NCBI GenBank assembly: GCA_902465435.1
Contig: CABQNH010000025.1
Coordinates: forward strand, 1 to 27,514
Reading direction: 5' to 3'
DNA from: an uncultured Eubacteriales bacterium
GTDB lineage: Bacteria > Bacillota > Clostridia > Oscillospirales > Oscillospiraceae
DNA length: 27,514 nucleotides
The position numbers and the translations under genes are program-made. Position 1 is the first letter of the stretch. Each line of letters begins with the position of its first letter. The notes below the pieces were generated by a model. That model made no database searches. It was not told where the DNA came from and saw only the letters and a program-made list of their open reading frames with translations. Below, piece after piece: positions 10,592 through 18,946 of the stretch.

Positions 10592-12478
10592 TTGAACAAC
10601 AACCTGAACGAACAGCTCGAACGCTTCGCCGCCGGCGAAATGATCCACGCCTACGAATTTCTCGGCTGCCACCGCGCCGTGAAGGATGGAGAGGACGGCT
10701 ATGTTTTCCGCGTCTGGGCGCCGCACGCCGCCGCCGTTTCCGTCGTCGGCGACTTTAACTTCTGGAACACAGAGGAGCTTTCCATGCAGAAGCTGGGCCA
10801 CGGCGTATGGGAGGTCTTTTCGCGCTACGCCAAGGAGGGCGGCGCATACAAATACTATATTACGACCCGCGACGGCCGTCACATTTACAAGGCCGATCCC
10901 TATGGCTTCCGGTGCACGCCGCTTCCCGACACATCCAGCATGATCTATGAGCTTTCCGGCTATTCATGGAGCGACGCGCGTTACTTTGCCGCGCAGAACC
11001 GCAAAAATCTGCTGCAAAGCCCGATGAACATCTATGAGCTGCATTTCGGCTCCTGGCGGCGCAAGCCGGACGGCTCCGTCTATGGCTACGGCGAGCTGGC
11101 CGACGAGCTGGTTCCCTATCTCAAGGACATGGGCTACACCCATGTGGAGCTTCTGCCGCTTGCCGAATATCCCTACGAGCCGTCGTGGGGCTATCAGGTC
11201 ACAGGCTATTACGCGCCGACCTTCCGCTACGGAGAGCCGAAGGGTCTGATGGAATTTGTGGACAAGTGCCACAAGGGCGGCATCGGCGTCATTCTCGACT
11301 GGGTGCCCGCGCACTTCCCGAAGGACGCACAGGGGCTTTACGAATTTGACGGCGAATGCCTCTACGAGCTTTCCGACCCCATGATGAACGAGCATCCCGA
11401 CTGGGGCACGCGCATTTTTGACTACGGCAAGGGCGAGGTGCAGTCCTTCCTGATTTCGAACGCCGTTTATTGGCTGAAGGAATACCATCTGGACGGTCTG
11501 CGCGTGGATGCCGTGGCCTCCATGCTCTATCTTGATTACAACCGCCCGCAGTACAAGCCCAACCGGTACGGCGGACACGAGAATCTGGAGGCGATCGACT
11601 TCCTGCGCAAGCTCAACCGCGCAGCCTTCACCGTCCGGAAGATGCCCATCATGGCGGCGGAGGAATCGACAGCCTTCCCGCTCATCACCAAACCGGACTT
11701 CGACGGCGGGCTGGGCTTCCTCTTCAAGTGGAACATGGGCTGGATGAACGACATGCTGCAATATATGAAGCTCGACCCCCTGTACCGCAAGGGCTGCCAC
11801 AACAACCTCACCTTCTCCATGACCTACGCGTTCTCCGAAAACTTCATCCTTCCGCTCTCGCACGACGAGGTCGTGCACGGCAAGTGCTCCATGATCAACA
11901 AGATGCCGGGCGAATATGACGACAAGTTCTGCAACCTGCGCACCTTCTACGCCTACATGATCGCCCATCCGGGCAAAAAGCTCAGCTTCATGGGCAACGA
12001 ATTTGCACAATTTATTGAATGGCGCTACGACCAGGGACTGGACTGGCTGCTGCTCGACTATGAGCGTCACCGCCAGATGCAGAGCTTTGTGCGCGAGCTG
12101 AACCACTTCTATCTGGACAATCCCGCCTTCTGGCGCGACGACCAAAGCTGGGACGGCTTTCAGTGGATCAATCCGGACGACCGCGACAACAGCATCATTT
12201 CCTTCCGCCGGCGCTGCAAGCGCGGCACGGAAATTCTGGTCGTGTGCAACTTCTGCCCCGTCACCAGAACGCATTACCGCATGGGTCTGCCGCGCCTCGG
12301 CTGCTATGAGCCGGTCCTCAACACCGACGACGCGCGCTTCGGCGGCTACGGCATCGCGGCCAAGGCTGTGGAGGCGGAAAAGGTTCCGATGCACGGCTAC
12401 CGCTACTCGGCGGAATTCATCGTCCCGCCGATGTCCGTCACCTTCTACCGCCGCAAGCCTGCAAAGGCAAAGAAATAA
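10592..12478 (+). CDS. glgB: 1,4-alpha-glucan branching enzyme
   Basis: This enzyme moves alpha-1,4 glucan segments to alpha-1,6 branch points in glycogen. The product is 628 aa and cytoplasmic. Order: a CBM48 domain (about residues 25-105, with YVFRVWAPHAAAVSVVGDFN), then a GH13 catalytic barrel. Barrel motifs are DWVPAHFPKD, DGLRVDAV (nucleophile D306), MAAEESTAF (acid/base E357) and LSHDEVVHG (D425), and a C-terminal beta domain closes the protein. An extra N1 domain, as in some longer GlgB, is missing. The start is a TTG with AAAGGAGG; an ATG at 10529 would add 21 residues but falls at the predicted transcription start. First gene of the operon; glgC follows after 116 bases. Confidence 0.95.
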   Translation: MNNNLNEQLERFAAGEMIHAYEFLGCHRAVKDGEDGYVFRVWAPHAAAVSVVGDFNFWNTEELSMQKLGHGVWEVFSRYAKEGGAYKYYITTRDGRHIYKADPYGFRCTPLPDTSSMIYELSGYSWSDARYFAAQNRKNLLQSPMNIYELHFGSWRRKPDGSVYGYGELADELVPYLKDMGYTHVELLPLAEYPYEPSWGYQVTGYYAPTFRYGEPKGLMEFVDKCHKGGIGVILDWVPAHFPKDAQGLYEFDGECLYELSDPMMNEHPDWGTRIFDYGKGEVQSFLISNAVYWLKEYHLDGLRVDAVASMLYLDYNRPQYKPNRYGGHENLEAIDFLRKLNRAAFTVRKMPIMAAEESTAFPLITKPDFDGGLGFLFKWNMGWMNDMLQYMKLDPLYRKGCHNNLTFSMTYAFSENFILPLSHDEVVHGKCSMINKMPGEYDDKFCNLRTFYAYMIAHPGKKLSFMGNEFAQFIEWRYDQGLDWLLLDYERHRQMQSFVRELNHFYLDNPAFWRDDQSWDGFQWINPDDRDNSIISFRRRCKRGTEILVVCNFCPVTRTHYRMGLPRLGCYEPVLNTDDARFGGYGIAAKAVEAEKVPMHGYRYSAEFIVPPMSVTFYRRKPAKAKK

Positions 12479-12507
12479 CGGGCGTCCGGGGATCCCGCAA
12501 ATTTGTT

Positions 12508-12523
12508 CCGTCCCGTCGGACGG
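12508..12523 (+). repeat. Small hairpin between glgB and glgC
   Basis: CCGTCC (12508-12513) pairs with GGACGG (12518-12523) across a four-base loop. There is no T-run after it, so read-through into glgC is expected; it may affect mRNA stability. Confidence 0.35.
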
Positions 12524-12594
12524 CTGCGGACGCTTCCCGGCGATCCGATCTGCTTTTACGCTTCGAACAGACATTTTGACAAGGAGAGATGATT

Positions 12595-13782
12595 ATGAAA
12601 TTTCAGAAGAAACACTGCGTAGCCATGCTCCTCGCGGGCGGTCAGGGCAGCCGCCTGATGGTTCTTACCGAAAACACCGCAAAGCCCGCAGTCCCCTTCG
12701 GCGGCAAATATCGCATCATCGATTTCCCACTGTCCAACTGCGTGAATTCCGGTATCGATACCGTGGGCATTCTGACGCAGTATCAGCCCCTTGAGCTGAA
12801 CGAGTACATCGGCAACGGCCAGCCGTGGGGTCTGAACCGCTCGCATGGCGGCGTGCAGGTGCTGCCGCCCTACGCAAGAAGCAAAAAATCCGAATGGTAC
12901 AAGGGCACGGCCAACGCGATCTATCAAAATATCCCCTTCATCGAGCGCTATGAGCCGGACAATGTCCTGATCCTCTCGGGCGACCACATCTATAAAATGG
13001 ACTACGCCGAAATGCTCCGCTACCACGAGGAGAAGGAGGCCGACTGCACCATCGCCGTGCGGAAGGTGCCGATGGCCGAGGCCAGCCGCTTCGGCATCAT
13101 GAACACCAATGACGACGGTTCGATTTATGAGTTCGAGGAAAAGCCCAAGAAGCCGAAGAGCAACAACGCCTCCATGGGCATTTACATCTTCAAGTGGGAG
13201 ATCCTCAAAAAGTTCCTGATCGCCGACGAGGAGGATCCGAACAGTGACAACGACTTCGGCAAGAACGTCATTCCGGCGATTCTGAACGCCGGGCACCGCC
13301 TCTTCGCCTATGCCTTTGCAGGCTACTGGAAGGACGTCGGCACGATCTCCAGCCTTTGGGAGGCCAACATGGAGCTTCTGGGCAAGGAGCCTGCCTTCGA
13401 CATTCGCGGCGACAAGAAAAACAAGATTTATGCCAGAAACTACGCCATGCCGTCGAGCTATATCGACTCCGCCGCAAAAATCGTCAACAGCTTCATCGCC
13501 GAGGGCAGCGGCATTTACGGCACGGTGCACCACAGCGTCATCTCGACCGGCTGCACGGTCGGCGAGAATGCGATCGTGGAGGACAGCGTCATCATGCCGA
13601 ATGTCTACATCGAGCCGGGTGCGATCGTCCGCCACGCCATCATCGGCGAGGAATGCCGCATCTGCCGCGGCGCGGTGATCGGCGGCATCTTCTCGCCGGA
13701 GGAGGAAAAGAAAATCAGCGTCGTCGGCAAGGCGAAGATCATTGCCGAGAACGAAGCCATTGCTCCCGGCGAGATCCGGTGA
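12595..13782 (+). CDS. glgC: Glucose-1-phosphate adenylyltransferase (ADP-glucose pyrophosphorylase), catalytic subunit
   Basis: It makes ADP-glucose from ATP and glucose 1-phosphate, the committed step of glycogen synthesis. The product is 395 aa. An N-terminal nucleotidyltransferase domain carries LLAGGQGSRL (residues 12-21) and KPAVPFGGKYRIIDFPLSN. A middle section holds LSGDHIYKMDY and FEEKPKKPKS. A C-terminal left-handed beta-helix has repeated I/V-x-x-G-x units (SVISTGCTVGENAIVEDSVIM). I prefer the ATG at 12595, with AAGGAG eight bases upstream, over the ATG at 12589, which is too close to that site. GlgD is encoded next; in Firmicutes the two proteins form a mixed enzyme with altered regulation. 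Confidence 0.95.
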   Translation: MKFQKKHCVAMLLAGGQGSRLMVLTENTAKPAVPFGGKYRIIDFPLSNCVNSGIDTVGILTQYQPLELNEYIGNGQPWGLNRSHGGVQVLPPYARSKKSEWYKGTANAIYQNIPFIERYEPDNVLILSGDHIYKMDYAEMLRYHEEKEADCTIAVRKVPMAEASRFGIMNTNDDGSIYEFEEKPKKPKSNNASMGIYIFKWEILKKFLIADEEDPNSDNDFGKNVIPAILNAGHRLFAYAFAGYWKDVGTISSLWEANMELLGKEPAFDIRGDKKNKIYARNYAMPSSYIDSAAKIVNSFIAEGSGIYGTVHHSVISTGCTVGENAIVEDSVIMPNVYIEPGAIVRHAIIGEECRICRGAVIGGIFSPEEEKKISVVGKAKIIAENEAIAPGEIR

Positions 13783-13812
13783 GCGCAGAAAGGGTTAAGG
13801 AGGTAACGTCTT

Positions 13813-14928
13813 ATGAACACAATGGGCATCATTTTTGCAAACATCTATGACAGCTCGCTCGGCGAACTGACCAACAAGCGTACCATGGCGTCTCTCCCCT
13901 TCGGCGGCCGCTACCGCCAAATCGACTTTTCGCTTTCCAACATGGCCAATTCCGGCATTCGTCACGTCGGCATCATCACGAAATATAATTATCAGTCGCT
14001 CATGAACCATATCGGCTCCGGGCAGGAATGGGACCTGGAGCTTGGCGAGGGACAGCTTGAATTCCTGACGCCCTTCGCCATGGGGCACAGCGGCTCCTAT
14101 CGCGGCAAGCTGGAGGCGCTGCATTCGGCAAAGGAATTCCTGGAGCTTTCCGAGGAGGAATACGTCGTCATGGCGGACTCCGGCGTGCTCTGCAACATCG
14201 ACTTTTCCAAGGTCGTGCAGGAGCACATCGAATCCGGCGCGGACGTCACCGTCGTAACCAAGGCCGGGATCTGCGACGGCGTCAAGCAGCTTGATATGGC
14301 GGTTTTGGTGGATGAATCAGGCGCCGTCACCGATATGGCAGTGGATTACTGCGCCTCCGGCGACTACCTTGCCTCGATGGGCGTATTCGTCCTGCGCAGG
14401 GATTTCCTGATCGAACGCGTGGTTGAGTGCATCGCCCGCAACCGCTATCGCTTCGAGCGCGACCTTCTGCTGCGTGATTTTGACGAGGGGAAGCTCACCA
14501 TTCACGCCTATCGCTTCCAAAACGTGGCGCTTTTCAATGAAAGCACCGAAGAATTCTATCATAACAATCTGGCAATTCTGGAGCGGAAGGTCCGCTTCAG
14601 CCTGTTCCGCGGAGAAAACGCGATCTACACCCGCCCGCGCGACGAGGTTCCCGCCTATTTCGGCGAGACGGCGGACGCGAAGGAGTGCATCATCGGCGAC
14701 GGCTGCACCATTGAGGGCAGCGCCGAGCATTCCGTTCTGTTCCGCGGCGTCCACCTGATGGAGGGTGCGACGGTCAAGGACTGCGTGATCATGCAGGATG
14801 CGGTGATCGAGCCGGGCGCGCATATCGAATGCGCGATTCTGGACAAGAACGTCCATGTCCGTGCCGGCTCCCGCCTGATCGGCACCTATGAGCATCCCGC
14901 CATTGCCAAAAGAGGAGAAGTCGTATGA
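13813..14928 (+). CDS. glgD: GlgD, non-catalytic partner of ADP-glucose pyrophosphorylase
   Basis: A 371-aa homologue of GlgC. It keeps the fold (LPFGGRYRQIDFSLSNMANSGI near the N-terminus and a C-terminal beta-helix with IIGDGCTIEGSAEHSVLFRG). The nucleotide-binding signature is lost: where GlgC has GGQGSR, this protein has NIYDSSLGELTNKR. In characterised Firmicutes GlgD has little activity alone and raises the activity of GlgC in a hetero-oligomer; that role is inferred here. AAGGAGG stands nine bases before the ATG. The gene follows glgC by 30 bases, and its stop overlaps the glgA start (ATGA), indicating translational coupling. Confidence 0.93.
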   Translation: MNTMGIIFANIYDSSLGELTNKRTMASLPFGGRYRQIDFSLSNMANSGIRHVGIITKYNYQSLMNHIGSGQEWDLELGEGQLEFLTPFAMGHSGSYRGKLEALHSAKEFLELSEEEYVVMADSGVLCNIDFSKVVQEHIESGADVTVVTKAGICDGVKQLDMAVLVDESGAVTDMAVDYCASGDYLASMGVFVLRRDFLIERVVECIARNRYRFERDLLLRDFDEGKLTIHAYRFQNVALFNESTEEFYHNNLAILERKVRFSLFRGENAIYTRPRDEVPAYFGETADAKECIIGDGCTIEGSAEHSVLFRGVHLMEGATVKDCVIMQDAVIEPGAHIECAILDKNVHVRAGSRLIGTYEHPAIAKRGEVV

Positions 14929-16364
14929 AAATTGCACTTGCCGCTTCTGAGGCGGCTCCCTATGTCAAGACCGGCGGTCTTGGCGACGTGATGCAGGCGC
15001 TTCCGGAGGCGCTGTCGCAGATCCCCGGCAACGAGGTCTGCCTGTTCCTCCCGTATTATCGCCGCATCAAATATAATTCCGCGTTTGAAACCGAGTTTTT
15101 AGGCTCGTTCTCCGTCAATCTTTCGTGGCGGGAGCAGTATGTCGGCCTGTTCCGGCTCAAGAGCCGCCGCAAAAAGCTGCGCATCTACTTTATCGACAAC
15201 GAATATTATTTTGGCCGGGACAGCGTCTACGGCGATTTTGACGACGGCGAGCGCTTTGCTTATTATTCCAAGGCCATGCTGGCCTGCATGGCCTACGTCG
15301 ATTTCGTGCCGGATATCCTGCATTGCCACGACTGGCAGGCCGGTCTGGTGATCCCCTATTTCCGCGCGGAATACGCCGAACGCTACCCCAACACCCGCAC
15401 GATTTTCACCATCCACAATGTGGAGTATCAGGGCAAGGCGGACAAGTATTTCTTCGGCGATACCATCGGCCTTCCCGAATGCTACCGCGAGCGGCTGGAA
15501 TTCGACGGCTGCATCAACGTGATGAAGGGCGCCATTGAGCTTTCCGATATGGTCACGACCGTCTCGCGCACCTACGCGGGCGAGCTGAAGTATCCCTATT
15601 ATGCGCACGGCCTGCACAGCGTGCTCTCCGGGCGCGGCAGCCGCCTGCGCGGCATCGTCAACGGCATCGACACCACGGGCTACGATCCTGCGACCGATCC
15701 GAACCTTGCCAGGAATTACTCCGCCGCGAAGCTCGCCGGGAAAAAGGAGTGCCGTGAGGCACTGCGCCGCGAGCTGGGGCTTTATGAGAATTCCGAGGCG
15801 CCGGTGCTTGCCATGGTCACGCGCCTTGCCGCGCACAAGGGCATTGACCTGCTGAACTATATCGCGCGCCGCCTTTTAGAGCGCGAGGTGCAGCTGGTCA
15901 TTGTCGGCACCGGCGAGCGCAAGTATGAGCAGTCGCTTCTGCAGCTTGCAAGCGAATATCCCGGCCGCGTCTCCGTCAATCTCTGCTTCTCCCCGGCACT
16001 GGCCAGCCGCGTCTACGCGGGCGCGGACGTCTATCTCATGCCGTCGAAGTCGGAGCCGTGCGGCCTTTCGCAGCTCATCGCCATGCGCTACGGCACAATC
16101 CCTGTCATCAATGAAACAGGCGGCCTGAAGGACACCGTTCCGCCCTACGACCCCACGACCGGTGAAGGACGCGGCTTCACCTTCCAGAGCTATAACGCCG
16201 ACGATTTCCTTGCCGCCATTGACCGCGCCATCACGCTCTACTATAACGACAAGGACGCGTGGAAGCGCCTGCAGCAGCACGATATGCGCGAGGACTTCAG
16301 CTGGAAGGAGCCGGCTGCGGAATATATGAAGCTCTATGAGGAGCTGTGCGTCAGCCCCTATTGA
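14925..16364 (+). CDS. glgA: Glycogen synthase (ADP-glucose dependent, GT5)
   Basis: It extends alpha-1,4 glucan chains using ADP-glucose. The 479-aa length is normal for bacterial GT5. The N-terminal Rossmann domain has the sugar-nucleotide lysine motif K15-TGGLGDV and HCHDWQAGLV. The C-terminal domain carries the retaining-glycosyltransferase motif SKSEPCGLSQLIAMRYGTIP, with the Glu of SEPCGL as the usual key acidic residue, then NETGGLKDTV. The ATG overlaps the stop of glgD by four bases. A 163-base gap with a strong hairpin separates it from glgP. Confidence 0.96.
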   Translation: MKIALAASEAAPYVKTGGLGDVMQALPEALSQIPGNEVCLFLPYYRRIKYNSAFETEFLGSFSVNLSWREQYVGLFRLKSRRKKLRIYFIDNEYYFGRDSVYGDFDDGERFAYYSKAMLACMAYVDFVPDILHCHDWQAGLVIPYFRAEYAERYPNTRTIFTIHNVEYQGKADKYFFGDTIGLPECYRERLEFDGCINVMKGAIELSDMVTTVSRTYAGELKYPYYAHGLHSVLSGRGSRLRGIVNGIDTTGYDPATDPNLARNYSAAKLAGKKECREALRRELGLYENSEAPVLAMVTRLAAHKGIDLLNYIARRLLEREVQLVIVGTGERKYEQSLLQLASEYPGRVSVNLCFSPALASRVYAGADVYLMPSKSEPCGLSQLIAMRYGTIPVINETGGLKDTVPPYDPTTGEGRGFTFQSYNADDFLAAIDRAITLYYNDKDAWKRLQQHDMREDFSWKEPAAEYMKLYEELCVSPY

Positions 16365-16443
16365 CCCACCCGGCGGGCAGCCGCCTCTCCCCTCCGGCGG
16401 GAAAAGGCCGGAAAAAAGAGAAGGAGTCCCGGAAAGAAATCCA

Positions 16444-16481
16444 CCGCAGCGGGCAGCGGAAGGCATCGCCGCCCGCTGCGG
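16444..16481 (+). repeat. Strong intra-operon hairpin between glgA and glgP
   Basis: CCGCAGCGGGC (16444-16454) pairs exactly with GCCCGCTGCGG (16471-16481) over a 16-base loop. No T-run follows. A small CGGAGACTCCG hairpin lies just after. It may set the relative mRNA levels of the synthesis genes (glgBCDA) and the breakdown genes (glgP and amylase) by blocking exonucleases; this is inferred. Confidence 0.5.
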
Positions 16482-16527
16482 AGGGCGGATGCGGAGACTC
16501 CGTAGAAAAAGCAATTTGGAGGTATCC

Positions 16528-18930
16528 ATGAGCACAAACACACCCCTTACCATGTTAAACGACACCCTTTTGGAACTATCCGGCTGCACATTTAAGGACG
16601 CGACCGAAAAGCAGGTTTACCGCGCGCTGTGCTGCACCGTGCGCGAGCTTCTGCGCAAGAAGCGTCTGGAATTCCGCCGCGAATTTACCGGCGAGGAGCG
16701 CAAGCAGGTTTACTATATGTCGATGGAATTTCTGGTCGGCACCTCTCTGCGCAACAATCTTTTTAATCTTGGGCTGGAAAAACAGTTCCGCGACGAGCTG
16801 AAGAAAAAGGGCTTCTCCATCGATCGCCTGTATGAAATGGAACCGGACGCCGGTCTTGGCAACGGCGGCCTCGGCCGTCTCGCCTCCTGCTATATGGACG
16901 CGCTGACGGGTCTTTCCTACCCCGCGACCGGCTTCTCCATCCGCTATGAGTTCGGCATTTTCCGTCAGAAGATCGTCGACGGCTGGCAGATGGAATTTCC
17001 GGACAACTGGCTGGAAATGGGCGACGTCTGGCTGCGTCCCCGTGAGGACGACGCCGTGGAGGTTCGCTTCGGCGGCGAGGTACACGAATGGATGGACCAG
17101 GGGAAATTCAAGACCGCGCACGTCGGCTATGAATCCGTGATGGCCGTGCCGTATGACATGTATATCTCCGGCTACGGCAACCGCGCGGTCAATAAGCTTG
17201 TGCTCTGGAGCGCAAAGCTGCCGCAGTCCTTTGATATGGCGGCCTTCTCGCGCGGCGACTATGTCCGCGCGCTGGAGCAGAACACCATGGCCGAGACCAT
17301 CTCTAAGGTGCTGTATCCCGCCGACGATCACATCCAGGGCAAGCGACTGCGCCTGAAGCAGCAGTATCTGCTCGTCTCCGCTTCGCTGCAGAGCATTCTG
17401 GCCGTGCATCTGAAGCAGTATCACACGCTTGACAATCTGCCCGATCGCGTTGCCATTCATATCAACGATACCCATCCCGCGCTCTGCGTCCCCGAGCTGA
17501 TGCGTCTTCTGATGGACGAGCACGACTACAGCTGGGAGCGCGCGTGGGAGATCACGAAAAAAACGCTCTCCTATACCAACCATACCGTCATGTCCGAGGC
17601 GCTCGAGCGCTGGAGCGTCGATCTGTTCCGGGAGCAGCTGCCGCGCATCTACGCCATCACGGCGGAGATCAATCGCCGCCTGATGCTCGAGCTGGACACG
17701 ATCTACCCGAACGACCCCGAAAAGCTCCGCTATATGGCCGTGATCGCGGACAACGAAGTGCGCATGGCAAACCTCTGCCTGTCCTGCTGCCATATGATCA
17801 ACGGCGTTTCCAAGCTGCACACCGACATTCTGGAAAACGGAATCTTCCGCGACTATTACCGGATCAAGCCAGAGCGCTTCACGAACGTCACAAACGGCAT
17901 TGCTTACCGCAGGTGGCTCTGCCAGTCCAACCCCACGCTGACAAAATACCTGACCAAGCTGATCGGCGACGGCTTCAAAACCGACTCGCGTGAGCTGGAA
18001 AAGCTTTTGAAGTATCAGAACGACCCGGAGGTTCTCGCCAACCTGCAAAAGATCAAGCGCGAGAACAAGGTGCGCCTTGCAAACTATATTGCGCGCGCCA
18101 ACGGCGTAAACGTCGATCCCGACTCGCTGTTCGACGTGCAGATCAAGCGCCTGCACGAGTATAAGCGCCAGCTGCTCAACGCGCTGCACATTCTCTATCT
18201 CTACCGCCGGATCAAGGCCAACCCGAACGCGCCCTTCGTTCCGCGCACCTTCATCTTCGGTGCAAAGGCATCCGCCGGCTACATCCGCGCGAAGCAGATC
18301 ATCAGCCTGATCGTCGCCATTTCCAACTTCATCAACTCCGACCCGCAGGTGCGTGACAAGCTGAAGGTCGTCTTTATTGAGGACTACAAGGTCTCGCTCG
18401 CGGAGATCATCATCCCGGCGGCGGATATTTCCGAACAGATTTCCGTGGCTGGAAAGGAAGCCTCCGGCACCGGCAACATGAAGCTTATGATTAACGGCGC
18501 CGTGACGCTCGGCACGCTCGACGGCGCAAACGTCGAGATCCACGAGCAGGTCGGCGACGAAAATATGTTCCTCTTCGGCCTGAAGGCGCACGAGGTCGAG
18601 GCGCTCTGGCAGAAGGGCTACAACCCCAACGATTTCCTTACGCCGGAGCTGCGGGAGGTCCTCAATATGCTGACCTCCGGCGAGCTGGTCGGCCAGCGCT
18701 TCAACGATCTTGTCGACAGCCTGCTCACCAACCGCTTCGGCACGGCGGACTGCTATATGACCATCGCCGACTTTGCCGACTATGCCCGCGCCCAGCAAGA
18801 TGTCTCCAAGACCTATCTTGACCGGGAGCGCTTCCACCGGATGTCGCTGGTCAATATCGCCAAGGCTGGTATCTTCTCGGCCGATCGTGCGGTCACGGAG
18901 TACGCCGATCGCATCTGGAATCTGAAATAA
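16528..18930 (+). CDS. glgP: Glycogen/alpha-glucan phosphorylase (GT35)
   Basis: It releases glucose 1-phosphate from chain ends of glycogen with inorganic phosphate and pyridoxal phosphate. The product is 800 aa. It begins with the usual helical segment, has PDAGLGNGGLGRLASCYMDA in the N-terminal domain and HINDTHPALCVPELMR in the middle. The cofactor-binding motif SGTGNMKLMINGAVTLGTLD places the Schiff-base lysine at K652. The chosen ATG (MSTNTPLTML) has GGAGG five bases upstream; an open frame back to 16336 overlaps glgA and lacks family similarity. The gene shares the transcript with the synthesis genes, and an amylase follows 16 bases later. Confidence 0.95.
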   Translation: MSTNTPLTMLNDTLLELSGCTFKDATEKQVYRALCCTVRELLRKKRLEFRREFTGEERKQVYYMSMEFLVGTSLRNNLFNLGLEKQFRDELKKKGFSIDRLYEMEPDAGLGNGGLGRLASCYMDALTGLSYPATGFSIRYEFGIFRQKIVDGWQMEFPDNWLEMGDVWLRPREDDAVEVRFGGEVHEWMDQGKFKTAHVGYESVMAVPYDMYISGYGNRAVNKLVLWSAKLPQSFDMAAFSRGDYVRALEQNTMAETISKVLYPADDHIQGKRLRLKQQYLLVSASLQSILAVHLKQYHTLDNLPDRVAIHINDTHPALCVPELMRLLMDEHDYSWERAWEITKKTLSYTNHTVMSEALERWSVDLFREQLPRIYAITAEINRRLMLELDTIYPNDPEKLRYMAVIADNEVRMANLCLSCCHMINGVSKLHTDILENGIFRDYYRIKPERFTNVTNGIAYRRWLCQSNPTLTKYLTKLIGDGFKTDSRELEKLLKYQNDPEVLANLQKIKRENKVRLANYIARANGVNVDPDSLFDVQIKRLHEYKRQLLNALHILYLYRRIKANPNAPFVPRTFIFGAKASAGYIRAKQIISLIVAISNFINSDPQVRDKLKVVFIEDYKVSLAEIIIPAADISEQISVAGKEASGTGNMKLMINGAVTLGTLDGANVEIHEQVGDENMFLFGLKAHEVEALWQKGYNPNDFLTPELREVLNMLTSGELVGQRFNDLVDSLLTNRFGTADCYMTIADFADYARAQQDVSKTYLDRERFHRMSLVNIAKAGIFSADRAVTEYADRIWNLK

Positions 18931-18946
18931 ACGGAGGATCCCCTTT

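Noticed and set aside
10964..12574. 536-codon open frame opposite glgB
   Set aside because: Shadow of glgB in the complementary register, without start signals.
16336..16527. Extended GlgP start upstream of 16528
   Set aside because: It overlaps glgA and the intergenic hairpin; GGAGG is correctly placed only for 16528.
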